64,000 nt of DNA from Progne subis subis (lineage: Eukaryota; Chordata; Aves; Passeriformes; Hirundinidae). The stretch is taken from positions 10,580,707 to 10,644,706 of the forward strand of contig JAKJHU010000005.1 of the NCBI GenBank assembly GCA_022316685.1. Direction: 5' to 3'. Shown here in pieces: positions 39,810 to 51,027 of this stretch; the first letter of the stretch is position 1, and every line of letters starts with the position of its first letter. Under the pieces are notes generated by a model, which was not told the origin of the DNA, ran no database searches, and saw only the letters and a list, made by a program, of their open reading frames with translations. The translations under genes and the position numbers were made by a program.

Positions 39810-41260
39810 AAAACCTTGTTGAATTCTTCAGCACAAGTTACTGCTGTAGTGACTTCCACACTTTAATCACAGATCTGAACAAGAAATTCCTTTTATCAGT
39901 TTTGGAATTTGCAACCTTTTGATTTCTTTAAATAGTTGCTAACTTTAGTGCTTTAAGACAAGCAAACAGAAACTTACCCCAATCTACCTTCTCATTACCA
40001 TTTGCTGGTTTATACAGTTTTAGCACGCCTCTTCTCTGATTCATCTGCTTTCTAAGGTAAATAGTCACAATTTTCTTCAGTTACTCTCCAAGACTGAGAC
40101 TTCCCCACTTCTTTTTCAGCTTCATCTTGTGTTCCTAGAACTCCCACTAACTCTTGAATGCTATTTTGAGGTGAGACAAGGGCGTTCTTGATATATTTTT
40201 ATTCTTTTACCTCTGGTAACAATCTCCATGCTGTTCTTTATTACTTTTCCTATTCTTAATGGCCATTCTTAATGACATGTTTTCAAAAATACTTGGATTT
40301 TTTCCTATTACAATTATTTTTCAAGTCAGCCACATACCGAAAAAGAGCTTGCTAGTCTCAGGTCCAGCTCCTGCCTAAGTGGAGCTCTCCAAGGGAGGGT
40401 GTAGGACTGGCAGCCTCATAGCTCTGCATGCTCAGGGATCAGACACCATTTAGGCAATTCCCAATTCTGCCTTTCAGCAGGGCTAATGGGGCAAGCAAAA
40501 TGGTACAACAGTGCAGTTTTGTGCTTCTGAAAACAGAACAGTCCCCACCAGTTTGAAGTGGGGATCTGTCAACATACCATCGTTAATAGATCAAAGTGGG
40601 TAATGCCCCTTTTGCTTATAGGTTCAATACAGGTTTTGAGCCATCTTAGTCATACCATGACTAATTACCATCTGCAAAGGACAACAAAACTTTCTAAAAG
40701 CTGTCATGATTTGAATCAAATGATTTTCCATACTCCAAAACACCTTCCTCCCTGTCATTTTGGCATAATTTCCTTCTGTGCAATCTCAATGGCTGCAAGC
40801 TATGAATTATATGACCTGTCAGTATTTACTATTTCAGCTAATTTGCCAATCACCAGTATAAACTTACTGAGACGTAATTCTCTAGATGCTTCCTAGAGAC
40901 TTCCAACACATCTATGGCTCCACATTCTTTTTATGGTATTTCTAATAAGGCTGTATATATTTTGTCCAACACCTCAGCCACCTCATACTTGAGCTCTCAA
41001 TAAATGCGGGCATAAATCTGCAGTGAGGATTGGTAATAATAAATAATTTAACATTTTTGCAATATTCTGCTTTCTTGAACTGCTCCCTCTGTGCACAGCA
41101 ATCCACCCAGCAGGCCCACCGGTTGTCTCACCAGCTTCCAGCTTCCTAATAATTTAAAGCCCATTCTTTTATTTGTTCCTCTTTTTTCCTTCAGCTGTGC
41201 GCTCCACTGCCAGCATTTTAACCTTCTGGGGTTCACTTTTATGTGCAGTAGCATACTTTA
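39810..41260 (-). mobile_element. Ancient CR1/L3-like LINE relic, antisense, about 1.4 kb
   Basis: The plus strand follows, with many changes and gaps, the antisense text of old sauropsid CR1 elements. Landmarks are cacactttaatcacag with ccttttatcagttttgg near 39.87 kb, cctcttctctgattcatctg near 40.03 kb, ttcctattcttaatgg near 40.25 kb, ataaacttactgagacgtaa near 40.86 kb, and ccaccggttgtctcaccagc with ttcctaataatttaaa near 41.12-41.16 kb. The sense strand is minus. Divergence is high, so it should predate the CR1 fragments at 35.8 and 45.7 kb. The call is from recalled pattern and both ends are approximate. Confidence 0.5.
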
Positions 41261-42009
41261 CTCTCCTTTGAGAGTCCCACAGTTAAGCACCTTCTGAAGA
41301 CAGTGGTTTTCCTCTCTCCAGGCAAGGTGCACACAAACAAACCACCAAGTTACTGGATCCCAGTTGTGACACCTCAGGGCAGAGGTACTGCCCAGAATCT
41401 ACTGTGAATGGAAGAACAGATTCTCCCTTCCCTGCTTCTCTCACTTGAAGGACTACAGGGAAAGATGCTCCTGGTGTTGAAGCCTGTGTAAGGGAACACT
41501 TTTACTGTAACTTTCTCCCTGTTTGTTGGATTTCATAACACACCAGAAGGTTACAAAGTAATCTCATTTATAGTTTAACACACAAAAAATTTTAAGTATT
41601 TTAATGTGGTCATCAGGAGTAGAATAACAAATAATAACAATTCAACAGACAAAAAGCTGGAAAAGTTTAATATTTTTAAGTTTAAATTTGTGGTCTCAAA
41701 TGACTTTTGAATGCCTGTGTAAATGAACACTATAGACATTAACTAAGAAAATTAAGATTATTGAGAAGGTCTGTCTCTTGTTGAGCTTATCTCTCTTATC
41801 CTATAGACCCAGTCTCACCTTTTCTTATGAGGTAAGGAGAGTTAATAGCTCCACAAGAGATTCAGGCTGAATCACTGTGTGCCTTAATCTTCGCCCTATT
41901 CATCACAGATATAGTGTCTAAATTTATGATACTTTAAACATTAAAAGTGTCCCCTTGCAGCCTCTGAAGAAACCACAGAAGAATAAGTATGTTAAAAGTA
42001 CAACATATA

Positions 42010-42120
42010 CCCAAAAATACCCCCCCCAAAAAAACACAAAAAAAACCAAACAAAACCCCCCCCCAAAAAAAAAACAAACACAAAACCAACCATAAAAAAC
42101 AAACAAACAAACAAAACAAA
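42010..42120. repeat. A/C-rich low-complexity tract with AAAC repeats
   Basis: Alternating C-runs (7-9) and A-runs, then four to five aaac units (42100-42120). Low complexity leaves frames open on both strands (41934-42338 minus, 41989-42240 plus); these are not genes. Confidence 0.9.
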
Positions 42121-42589
42121 CTTGCCTGTTTTGTTTCATCCTTTTGTTCTTCTAAAGCACTACATGCCTTTACATTCTCTGTTACCCAGGCTGAACAGGG
42201 GTTTATTAGGCTATTCTGTATTGAAGCCCAAAATAAATAATGTTTGACTTGCTTTAACGGGGCATTGCCTTCCCTTATAAGTAACCTGAGCTGACAGTCA
42301 CAGTATGCAATCCTCCTGTTCCCTAAACAACTCTTCAAGTAATTCTTACTGTGGCACTAAACAGAATGAACAGCTCAGCTCTAAGTGAAACAAGAAATGC
42401 ACGAAATGGCATGACTTGATGCTTACTTTGGACAAAAAGTTGGCACTGTTGAACAGTGCCACTGCTGTGCTCAGGATCTACACAAACCCTCTCAGGCTGG
42501 TTGAGAGAACTCTTCTAAGTATCATTCTTTGTGGGAGACTCAGGAAGAGCTGCTGTATAAATTTTCTTCAGTGGGCAAAATTCCCACTT

Positions 42590-43060
42590 CAGCTACTTGT
42601 TCCCACAGCTGGTTCCCTGTCACCGAGACACGCAAAGCAGTCACACGGAGAGAGAGGTTTGGCAGGGCAGAGGTCCTTCTCCGATCCAGCTCAAAGTTGA
42701 GACAGGGCGGAGAGAGAGCTTCTTTATTTATTTATTACTTTTTATACATTTGTGGGTTTAGCAGAATATTGGCTTCTGAGGTTTTTCACCTTTCAGCCAA
42801 GCGGCTAAACCAACTGTCAGTTACAATTGTTCTCGGGTTAGAAATATGCAAACAAAGGACAGAGAATGAAAAACAAAGGATTTGTTTATGTTACATATGT
42901 GGGAAAAAGGTAGAACTGCTTCTAATATTCTACAGTAACTAAAAGGATCTGACTCCATTTTATGAAAATTTAAAAGGCTATAAAAAACTCAGAAAAACCA
43001 GGGTAAGAATCCCCTTCATTTGTGCCAACGCAGTTGTGTGAGCGGCCACACCACACATCA
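42590..43060 (-). mobile_element. Probable ERV LTR, minus orientation, boundaries uncertain
   Basis: The minus strand shows a compact promoter and polyadenylation layout: TATAAAAAG (42746-42738), followed within 20 bases by overlapping AATAAA motifs (42736-42723), then a GC-richer segment with cgccctgtctcaactttgag and ctttgcgtgtctcggtgaca, typical of the R-U5 part of ERVK-like avian LTRs. A plausible TG start lies near 43057 and a CA end near 42618. No target duplication was found, so the exact ends remain open. No viral gene is visible. The left flank (42416-42589) is unassigned. Confidence 0.5.
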
Positions 43061-43260
43061 GATTGCAAGAAGAACAACCCTCACAACTATTAAGGTGCAA
43101 GAAAATAAGCTTCTTGAATAAGCTGTGATAGCACAAGGCTGTCCATGGAAGTGCATCCGTGCCCCTTTGACAGCAGTGACAGAAGCAGCCTGGCCGTGCA
43201 GTGGAGCGTGTTCACCTCCTGGCTGGTGAGGCCTCTTGTGCCCAACGCTGCTCAGCTTCT

Positions 43261-43680
43261 GCACTGAGCTTCACCTGCGTCGTTAAACCCCGCAGCCAAA
43301 CACAGGCCGCGCTCCCAGAGAGCTCCAGAACCCGGGCGCCTCCTGAGGGAGCTCTTGGCACGTCTGCACTGAGCTTCACCTGCGTTGTTAAACCCCGCAG
43401 CCAAAGACAGGCCGCGCTCCCAGAGAGCTCCAGAACCCGGGCGCCTCCTGAGGGAGCTCTTGGCACGTCTGCACTGAGCTTCACCTGCGTTGTTAAACCC
43501 CGCAGCCAAAGACAGGCCGCGCTCCCAGAGAGCTCCAGAACCCGGGCGCCTCCTGAGGGAGCTCTTGGCACGTCTGCACTGAGCTTCACCTGCGTTGTTA
43601 AACCCCGCAGCCAAACACAGGCCGCGCTCCCAGAGAGCTCCAGAACCCGGGCGCCTCCTGAGGGAGCTCTTGGCACGCCC
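43261..43680. repeat. Minisatellite, four 105-bp units, nearly identical
   Basis: The marker gcactgagcttcacctgcgt begins units at 43261, 43366, 43471 and 43576, an exact 105-bp period, and the array closes after four units near 43680. Differences seen are cgtcgtt in unit 1 against cgttgtt in units 2-4, and ccaaacac in units 1 and 4 against ccaaagac in units 2 and 3. Each unit is GC-rich and includes cccgggcgcc and gagagctcc. Because 105 is a multiple of three, frames stay open across the array on both strands (218 codons plus; 178 and 120 codons minus). These frames are by-products of the repeat. No similar unit occurs elsewhere in the window. Confidence 0.95.
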
Positions 43681-44210
43681 GCGCCCCGCCAGGAGGAAGC
43701 CTGCGCTGGTCTATGGCCCAGGCTGGAGCACCAAGCACTGGAGAACAAAACCGGAGAAGTTGTGGTTTGTTTTCACAACCCCCGAACACAGAGGCCTCTC
43801 TGGCCGTTAAAGCTATTCAAAGCACCAGGAGGACGTGAGTTAAAAGAGGACGGATGACCTGCTCTTCTCGTCATCAGGCTGATGCACGCCTCAAGACTGT
43901 GTGTTCTGCTTCCTAACTATAATCAGAGAAAATATTCAGATCGTGAGTGAGACTGGTGAATTTTGGGGGATTTTAGCACTTCTGTTTTGGGTGCAAAATT
44001 ATTGGCACCTTGCCCCAAACTGGCATCACAGCCAAAAACAGAATTCATGATTGAAAGGTTTATTTTTTTTTTCTTCCACAGTACTCTTTCCATCTCCCAC
44101 ACTCATTATAAATAATGCACAACTCTCATGTGAAGTGAATTAAAAAAGGTTGAAGGCCAGAAATATATATACTCCACAAACAGATCCTAAACCCCTTTCT
44201 TTTTCTTCCT

Positions 44211-44230
44211 TTTTTTTTTTTTTTTTTTTT
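44211..44230. repeat. T homopolymer, 20 bases
   Basis: Uninterrupted T-run following a pyrimidine-rich stretch (44195-44210). Confidence 0.9.
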
Positions 44231-45698
44231 AGCTAAATCCACACGGTTCTGACACTCAAGCTGTGCATACTCTCACTATTTAACAAAGCTCTCATTTTAG
44301 ACTCATCCCTGCTCATACAGCCCAAGTGTTTGAAGTCTACATAATACTTTTAAGCCATTTCTGGTCTCAGAATCTAAAACCTGACTCTCTGGATGTAGGA
44401 TTTAAGTAATTCTCATTTTTATCACAATCCAGTAAAAGGAGAACCAAGCTCCAGAAAGCAGGGTAAAACTGACAAACCCCACTTTTTTTAATCTTAAATC
44501 CACAGTCACTACACTAAGGACACAGCAATGCTACTCTTAACAACAGAAAGAAAGATTAAAAGGCTCCCATGGACCACAGACTAAGATTACTTCATTAACC
44601 TTCTTGATTTTTTTTTAATTCTCTTGCTAAAAAAAAAAAAAATCTAATGCAGTTAAATCATCTTTTCTAACTACATTCTCTATTCCTGAAGCATACACTA
44701 ACTACTTTTTTGGTGTCCACTTTGTATCCCCACTAGATGATATTAACCACAATTTACAGTGCTGTATTTTGTTCACTAGTCAAGGTACTCCACGACTGAT
44801 AATAGTGGACAGTGGAGGTACTTATTTTAGGACAGAAATTCTCAACCGGTGATGAATGAAGAGCACTTATGAATTACAGCTACACTCTTCTGAAAACAGA
44901 TGAGAGGAGGTGATCCAAAAAAATGTCTTTCTAATGAGACGTCAGTGTAGAAAGAAGATATCTCTACAGTACTGGACTGAACAATCTGGAGTGGCTTAAG
45001 GGACTATTTTCAACCTGCAGTGCATAGAGGCAAATATGATAACAGGTAAATATGATAAAGGCAAGGACATCAACTTGCCAGGGAGGTTTTTAAGACTCCT
45101 AAGCATAATCACAGGCACATTGCAAGAAAGGGGTTCAGCTCCAGAGCCAGGTTTGTAAGGAAGAACTGTATCATATGGCACAAAGACAAAAGCTTTCTCA
45201 AGGTAATGTTATACTACGTGGAAATGCAACATAAAATACATATTCACTTAATATATTTCCAATATAATGTTTTGTGAAAGTTTCCTGAAAAAAAAAAATC
45301 TGCATCTGTACTTTTTCACACAGATTTGAGGCAAAAGAATGTCAAAATACTTTTATCCAAGTTTTGGCTTCTGTTACCTAACGGGGACAGGTTACAGAGG
45401 AAGAGCTAGGACAAAAAAACTAAAGAAAGAGGTTAAAAGAAATACTGCCGTTGAGAAAGATATCAGCCTCTAAAGTTCACAAGCATCGGGTTCTTCAAAA
45501 CCAGCTGAATTGGGCTTGTTCCCAAAAAGAACATCTAAGCACTTCAATCTGCTCTTGTACCAGCTTCCCAGAAGGGTTTGGAGGCTTGTTTGAGGACCAA
45601 AGTTGCAGAAGCTTCTGGGAGCAAAGGAGCAGCACAGATACTGGGCTGCAGAGCCAGCCTACCATCTGCTGGCTTCCTGCCAGGCTCACTCTCATGAC

Positions 45699-45986
45699 AG
45701 AATCATAGAATCTTAGAGTGGCTGGAGATTGGAAGAAAACTTGAAGACCATCTCATTCCAATCCCCGCCACAGGCAGGGACACCTTGCACTAGACCAGGT
45801 CGCTGAGAGCGCCATCCTTGAACACTTCCAGAGATGGGGCATCCACAGCTTCCCTGGGCAACCTGTTCAGTGCCTCACCACCCACACAGTAAAGGATTTC
45901 TCCCCCTTATCTAATCTGAACTACCCTCTTTCAGTTTAGAGCCATTCCTCCTTGTCCTATCACTACATGCCCTCGTAGAAAGTCCC
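45699..45986 (-). mobile_element. CR1 LINE 3-prime fragment
   Basis: The left edge carries the CR1 terminal octamer text (minus ATTCTATGATTCTG). Then in order on plus come aagaccatctcattccaatc, caggcagggacaccttgcac, agaccaggtcgctgagag, gatggggcatccacagcttc, cctgttcagtgcctcaccac and tgtcctatcactacatgccc. This is the canonical avian CR1 3-prime end, with sense on minus and 5-prime truncation near 45986. It is less decayed than the 39.8-kb relic. Confidence 0.93.
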
Positions 45987-46075
45987 TAAACTACAAAAAC
46001 AACAAAAAGAGCAGCAAAGAAGGGAAGATTCTAATCTAATTGAAGAAGTGATGTTACTGCAACGCCTTAATAGAA

Positions 46076-46349
46076 TTAACTCTGCACTTTCTCAGCCAAC
46101 TGCTTTTTGAGCCTGACTACTTTCACAGACTCCTGTGAATGCAGCAATGCACTGATTGCTACTTCAAAAACTGGTAGTAAATGAGACATTTTCTTGATCT
46201 CTATGCCACATATGGTATCATCTTCTCCTCTAACAATAAGATATACCAAAAGCTTTCTGACCTGAGCATGTTTCTCAATGACAAATCTGACAGAATGACA
46301 AGGGTTGGAAATATTCATAAGAATCGTACTAAATATAGCACATAAACCA
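46076..46349 (-). pseudogene. Exon-like or retrocopy-like coding stretch, unidentified
   Basis: On the minus strand a frame of about 91 codons ends at TAA (46076-46078). An acceptor-like ttgcctttcag ends at 46350, and a TAG blocks the same frame a little upstream. The predicted peptide looks unusually protein-like for intronic DNA: three amphipathic helical segments (around GLCAIFSTILMNIS, SVRFVIEKHAQVRKLLVYLI and HLLPVFEVAISALL) and a basic C-terminus (VVRLKKQLAEKVQS), suggestive of an ARM/HEAT-type helical repeat. I do not recognise the protein. It could be a fragment of an old retrocopy, a cryptic exon, or chance. No poly-A tail follows the stop. Confidence 0.3.
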
Positions 46350-47689
46350 CTGAAAGGCAATTGCTTCTCAATGCTATATACCTATGACATTGACGCAGAT
46401 TCTTATTTGAATTCAAATCCAAATTCGTACATACAGATATACACCAAAAATCAGCATCTGAATCATCTACAGTACAGCACTGAGGTGCTTTCTCTGCTCA
46501 AAGAGAGCTGCAAGCAGTAAGAAGAGCAAGAATAAACAGGAAACACAAAAGCTCTTGTTCAAAGATCGGCAGCTGCACAGAGTTCTTAAAACATTCATGT
46601 AACAATGTATGACAATAAATGTGCTATTCTGCAGTTTCCCCCTTCCTAGTCCTGTCTCTCACCCTTCCATGTTCCTGTGGTGCTGCCTGATCCCGCAGCC
46701 CCAAGATCACAGCACATGCAGCACTATCCCAACAGCAACAAAATGAGTACTCAGTGCCAGGGTCCAACTTGCTCACAATTACTTAATAAAGCCAGATTCT
46801 TTGGAATGATTTTATAAAAACTAAGTGTCATTAGGGAGGCCTGTATGTCTTTGAAATGACTCCCTACAAAGCCTGAGTCAGTCCAGCCTGCAGACACAGA
46901 TGCATCCAGTTTTGGCCGAGCAGTGAGTCTGGATAATAAGACAGAAAGCTGTCCCTGTTACACCATATCTATTATCCCCAGCAGTTCCTTTCTTTCTTCT
47001 CAATTTCTCTCCTAATACAGTCACACAATGGTCCAAAGAGAAATAGGAAACAGTCACCAGTCAGATAGAAAGAAACTGTCATTAATAGCACAACCAGCAC
47101 TTCTCAGCTCTTCTGTGAACTGTGGCTTTCATGGAGCTCAATGGCCTCTACAGAGGGCAGTGCGAAATCATTATCCCCAAATTACTGATGGGGAAAATAA
47201 AGCACATACTGGTGAATTAGCTAGTCCAAGATCCCACAACCTGTGAGTGGCCAATTTGGGATTAAACCTGTGCATCTGGAGTCCCAAACCACTATCATCT
47301 CCAGCAGGGTGGCAGGTTCCTACATTAACTATACAGTGAGAATAATGAGGATCTGACACTGCTGAGGGTAAATGCTGGTCTTCAAATAGCACCAAGTTGA
47401 TCAAGTGGATAAAGTGGTCATAATTCTGCTGGTATTTTCAGGTTCTTCTGCATCTCATTGAGTCAAAAGAACTACCTAAATTCTTCCACTTTTAAACATT
47501 GAACATCAGTGTCCTGCTGTACCCCAGACCCCCACCTCTGCACAGTGCTAGGAGGCCTTCACATTTATTTAATTCATGAATGCAGACTCATGAATGCAGG
47601 ACTTATCATGACAATGGCAGGCCATGGTGTTTAACACTGTTTTCCTTTCCATATAATGTTTAAATTTCCTTAGCCTCTTTCTATCCCAA

Positions 47690-48030
47690 CTCAGCCTATT
47701 TCTTCCCCACTACCAAATCTTTGTACAACCTCATTCTAGTCTCCCTTCCTCTGCTTCCTCACACCCTTGTGAAGCACCATTCCTCAACCATTTCCTCTCT
47801 TTCCCCCTCAACAGCTCCCACTCCCAGTCTCCTCAATGGGCTTTCCATTTCAAAGCCCCCTTCAGCAATGCCTTTCCCCACCTTCCAGTTTCCATTCCCA
47901 GACAAATTCACTTGTCTTCTCCTACCACAGCCCTTCCTCATGAATTCTGCTCTCCTCTCCCAACCGTTCCTGCCTTCAAATTACACACATCACTTTCATT
48001 TCGCCTGCTCTCTGTTCTCCCTATTTCCAC
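47690..48030. repeat. Pyrimidine-rich (C/T) low-complexity stretch
   Basis: The plus strand is strongly enriched in C and T with few G for about 340 bases. The bias keeps frames open on both strands (47721-48116 plus, 47759-47941 minus). There is no recognisable coding content. Confidence 0.7.
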
Positions 48031-51000
48031 TCTCAGCTTGGTTGTTTCAGTGCAGAAGCAGCTCATGCAGAAAGAGTCCAACCTCATCCCTGGAGCATCA
48101 GATACCATTGCACTGAGTTGCTTTGTGGGATGGATGCATGTACAGTTTGACCAGCACAGGAAAATACTTAACTACTAAAATTTAAATTTCTTCCCTCATA
48201 TTTCAAGGAGATATAAATTGGTCTAAAAGCAGACATGGGGAATATGGAGTCAGAAATTCCTATTCTTTGATATAGCGTTAACAGAATTATTCAAAGAAAA
48301 AAGAAGTATCATCTTGAAACCAGACAGACAAGTAATAAAAATTTCAGCCCAAGAGGTCCCCGCTGACAAACCTGTAGGCACTATAAAACACAGCGTCTAA
48401 CAAGAGGTGTCAGACCACCGCAGTGACACGCAAGCCTTTAAGCTAAGAGAGTACTTTGCTGCTTTACCCAGGACATGAAGATAAAATTCCCCTCCCAGCA
48501 AAATCTATGCTGTTAATTCAACCTGCACTTAGTCTAAGGAGCAGCAGAGGACGTGTCTGCTGCACCCACTCCTCTCTGTGATTCACACGCTATACCTAAC
48601 AACCTCATGTCTGCTTTGCTCCTGAAATACATCCTCTGCACAGAAAACTCACAACATGGATTTTCCAAGCTAAATGCAACTGTGCCAAACCACATCTCTC
48701 TATATTATATCCAGTGAAATTTCCGTAGCAGTATCTGGTTTATTCACTGTTACTGTACAATTATTTGTCTTTAGACGGAGTAATTTTAAAGTCATCTAAC
48801 AATAAAACCCTCTGAAATTAAAATTGCTTTGCTTTGCTTTCCTGACAGCTCAACAACTACAACTTGAGAAGATGACCTCAACAACTTGAGAAGAAGGACC
48901 CTCATTTTCTGGCAAAAATCTGATGGAAAGAAACACTTTTGAAAAAAATCAGTGTAATGCTTCCAATGCAGGTTAAGTATTCCATGCAGTTACATTACCA
49001 ACTCTAGACTTTTTCTAGGCTCTGTTCCTGCCAAGCACCAAGAAATCAGATGCTTTGAATCCTGCTCACATTATTCCCCAGCAGTTCCACTCTAGTAAGC
49101 AGCCAATGTAAAAACACTGTATACCAAAATGAGAAAATTTTGTTCTCAAGTGAGAACTCAGTAACAACATACATGACGAAAACTACCTTGTGAGCTGTGA
49201 TATTCCTGCTGTAAGTCAACTAAAAGCAAATTAGATGGAAAAAAAAATATTGTCTAGATTTGTTCACATATACGCAAAGATTTTGCTTCAATTAAACTTT
49301 TTTCCATCATGAATAATCCATTTAACTAACCAACATCTGACTTACTCTAAGGAACACTTCATTTGATGTAAAATTAAATATAAAACGAGAGCAAAAAGTA
49401 ATTAAAGGAGGACATTATTCAGCTGTTGATTTATTCTTTGCTTTTTGCATAACTATTAAGTAACTTCCAGCATTAGCTGGTTGTAGATCAAAAACTAAAG
49501 CTATGCCAAATAGAGTTCTCAATTTAACAGTTCAGTGCAATTAAATTACTTTTAAAGACAATACTTCAGAGGGGTCTTTCTGGTGTTAGAGGCTGTGTTT
49601 TGCTCTCACGAACTCTCAGAAAATAAAGTTATGTACAAAAAAAACCAATACATGGATGAAGTTAGTAGAGGGGCTTGGGATTGACACAAAGTAAATTAAA
49701 ACAATGCTGGATTCTTCTTTTCCAGAACTAAGCAAATAACCATATCGGTGCTTTTTTGCCTGAGGCATTGGAGGCCGTTCATCCAACCTAAAAAAATCCA
49801 GCAATCATTCAAGTTTGGAGCTGTTTTTTTCAGATACCAAAAACACCCCCAGCAATGCTGCCGTGACTAATAAGACAGTGCACTGGGGTTATTGTACGAC
49901 AACCTACAACCAAGTTCAAAGAGGAGAAACCTTGCTGACCTGCAGAAGTCCTGCCTGACTTCCAGTGTTACTGTCAGGAACACAGAATATCTCCTAAGGG
50001 AACAGCAAGAGCAGCAGCAGCTTCCCTTCATCAACTCCCACTCTCTCCACACCGACTTTGAGCAAAAGAGCAAAGACACATTCAACTAAGGTTCATGCAT
50101 GCTCCTATTTCCCTTCAAGCTAGCACCAAATTACAAGGACAAATAGAGGGAGCATATCAACACCTAAACGCGTAATGCAGTCAAACACCTAAGGAAACAT
50201 CAGGAGATGAGACTTCTCTAAAGCTTGCTAAAGAAAGACAACAGATGTAAAAATGAAGTCAGTAATAGGAATTTGGCATTTCAGTCAGAATGGTTACAAC
50301 AAACTCTATTCCATTTTAAAATCTATTTTAAAATCTCACCAACTTCAAGAGCTATTCACACTGCAGTTTTACTGAATGATCCCATCAAAGGCTAATGCAA
50401 TCCCTGAAGGATTACAGATCTATGCATGACACTTCACATTTCCATAGGGCATTTATAGCTCAGGGTGGCAATACATTTTTCAGGCCTTTTTTTCCCCTCA
50501 ATTATTATTATGATTTCTTGAAAGAAGGAATTTTAATTAGCTCTACAAAAGTTAAGGCAATGGCAAATCAAAAGATTTGTACAATATTAAAAATAGTAAC
50601 ATGAGAATTACTCCCTTCAAAGTACAAAGGGCAAATCTACTGAATTCAATCATGCACCTGTGCAAAGACATCACATTTTTCATGCAATGTCTCCTACAAG
50701 GCCCCTGGAAACCAGCTCTGGTGTTCTAATAGTTTTAGTCCATAAAATAGAACCTGACACCCTTAATTACAAAAGCTTACTATAGGAAAGTTCGTGACCC
50801 ATGCTCTGGCCATATGTTAATACAGTCAGAAATGGCTCATCAATGTATCAGAAAATGTCCAACATACAGACTGAGACACTAAGCCTCCAATGGGACAGCG
50901 ACTTCTCACTACCATCACAGGAGAAGCGAAAGACTCAGATCTATGACTTCCAAGAAAAGGAGCAAGGGAGGGAAAAGTAAGTAAACAGTTTTGAGGAGGG

Positions 51001-51027
51001 AAAAAAAAAAAAAAAAAAAAAAAAAAA
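51001..51027. repeat. A homopolymer, 27 bases
   Basis: The longest homopolymer in the window, preceded by gaggaggg. There is no clear processed copy upstream, so I do not call it a retrogene tail. Confidence 0.95.

Noticed and set aside
40558..40896. 112-codon plus-strand frame
   Set aside because: It falls within the decayed CR1-like relic in antisense.
41934..42338. 134-codon minus-strand frame rich in F, G and V
   Set aside because: It is created by the A/C-rich simple-sequence tract; the opposite strand is also open.
43261..43680. Regular repeats considered as a CRISPR-like array
   Set aside because: The units are contiguous 105-bp tandem copies without spacers, in a vertebrate genome.
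43201..43857. 218-codon plus-strand open frame, and 178- and 120-codon minus-strand frames
   Set aside because: All are produced by the in-phase 105-bp minisatellite; the peptide is a repeat translation with no recognisable domain or splice context.
47721..48116. 131-codon plus-strand frame
   Set aside because: The pyrimidine-rich composition removes stop codons; the translation is Ser/Pro/Leu low complexity.
51001..51027. 27-base A-run considered as the tail of a processed pseudogene
   Set aside because: No coding-like body, target duplication or poly(A) signal could be seen beside it.
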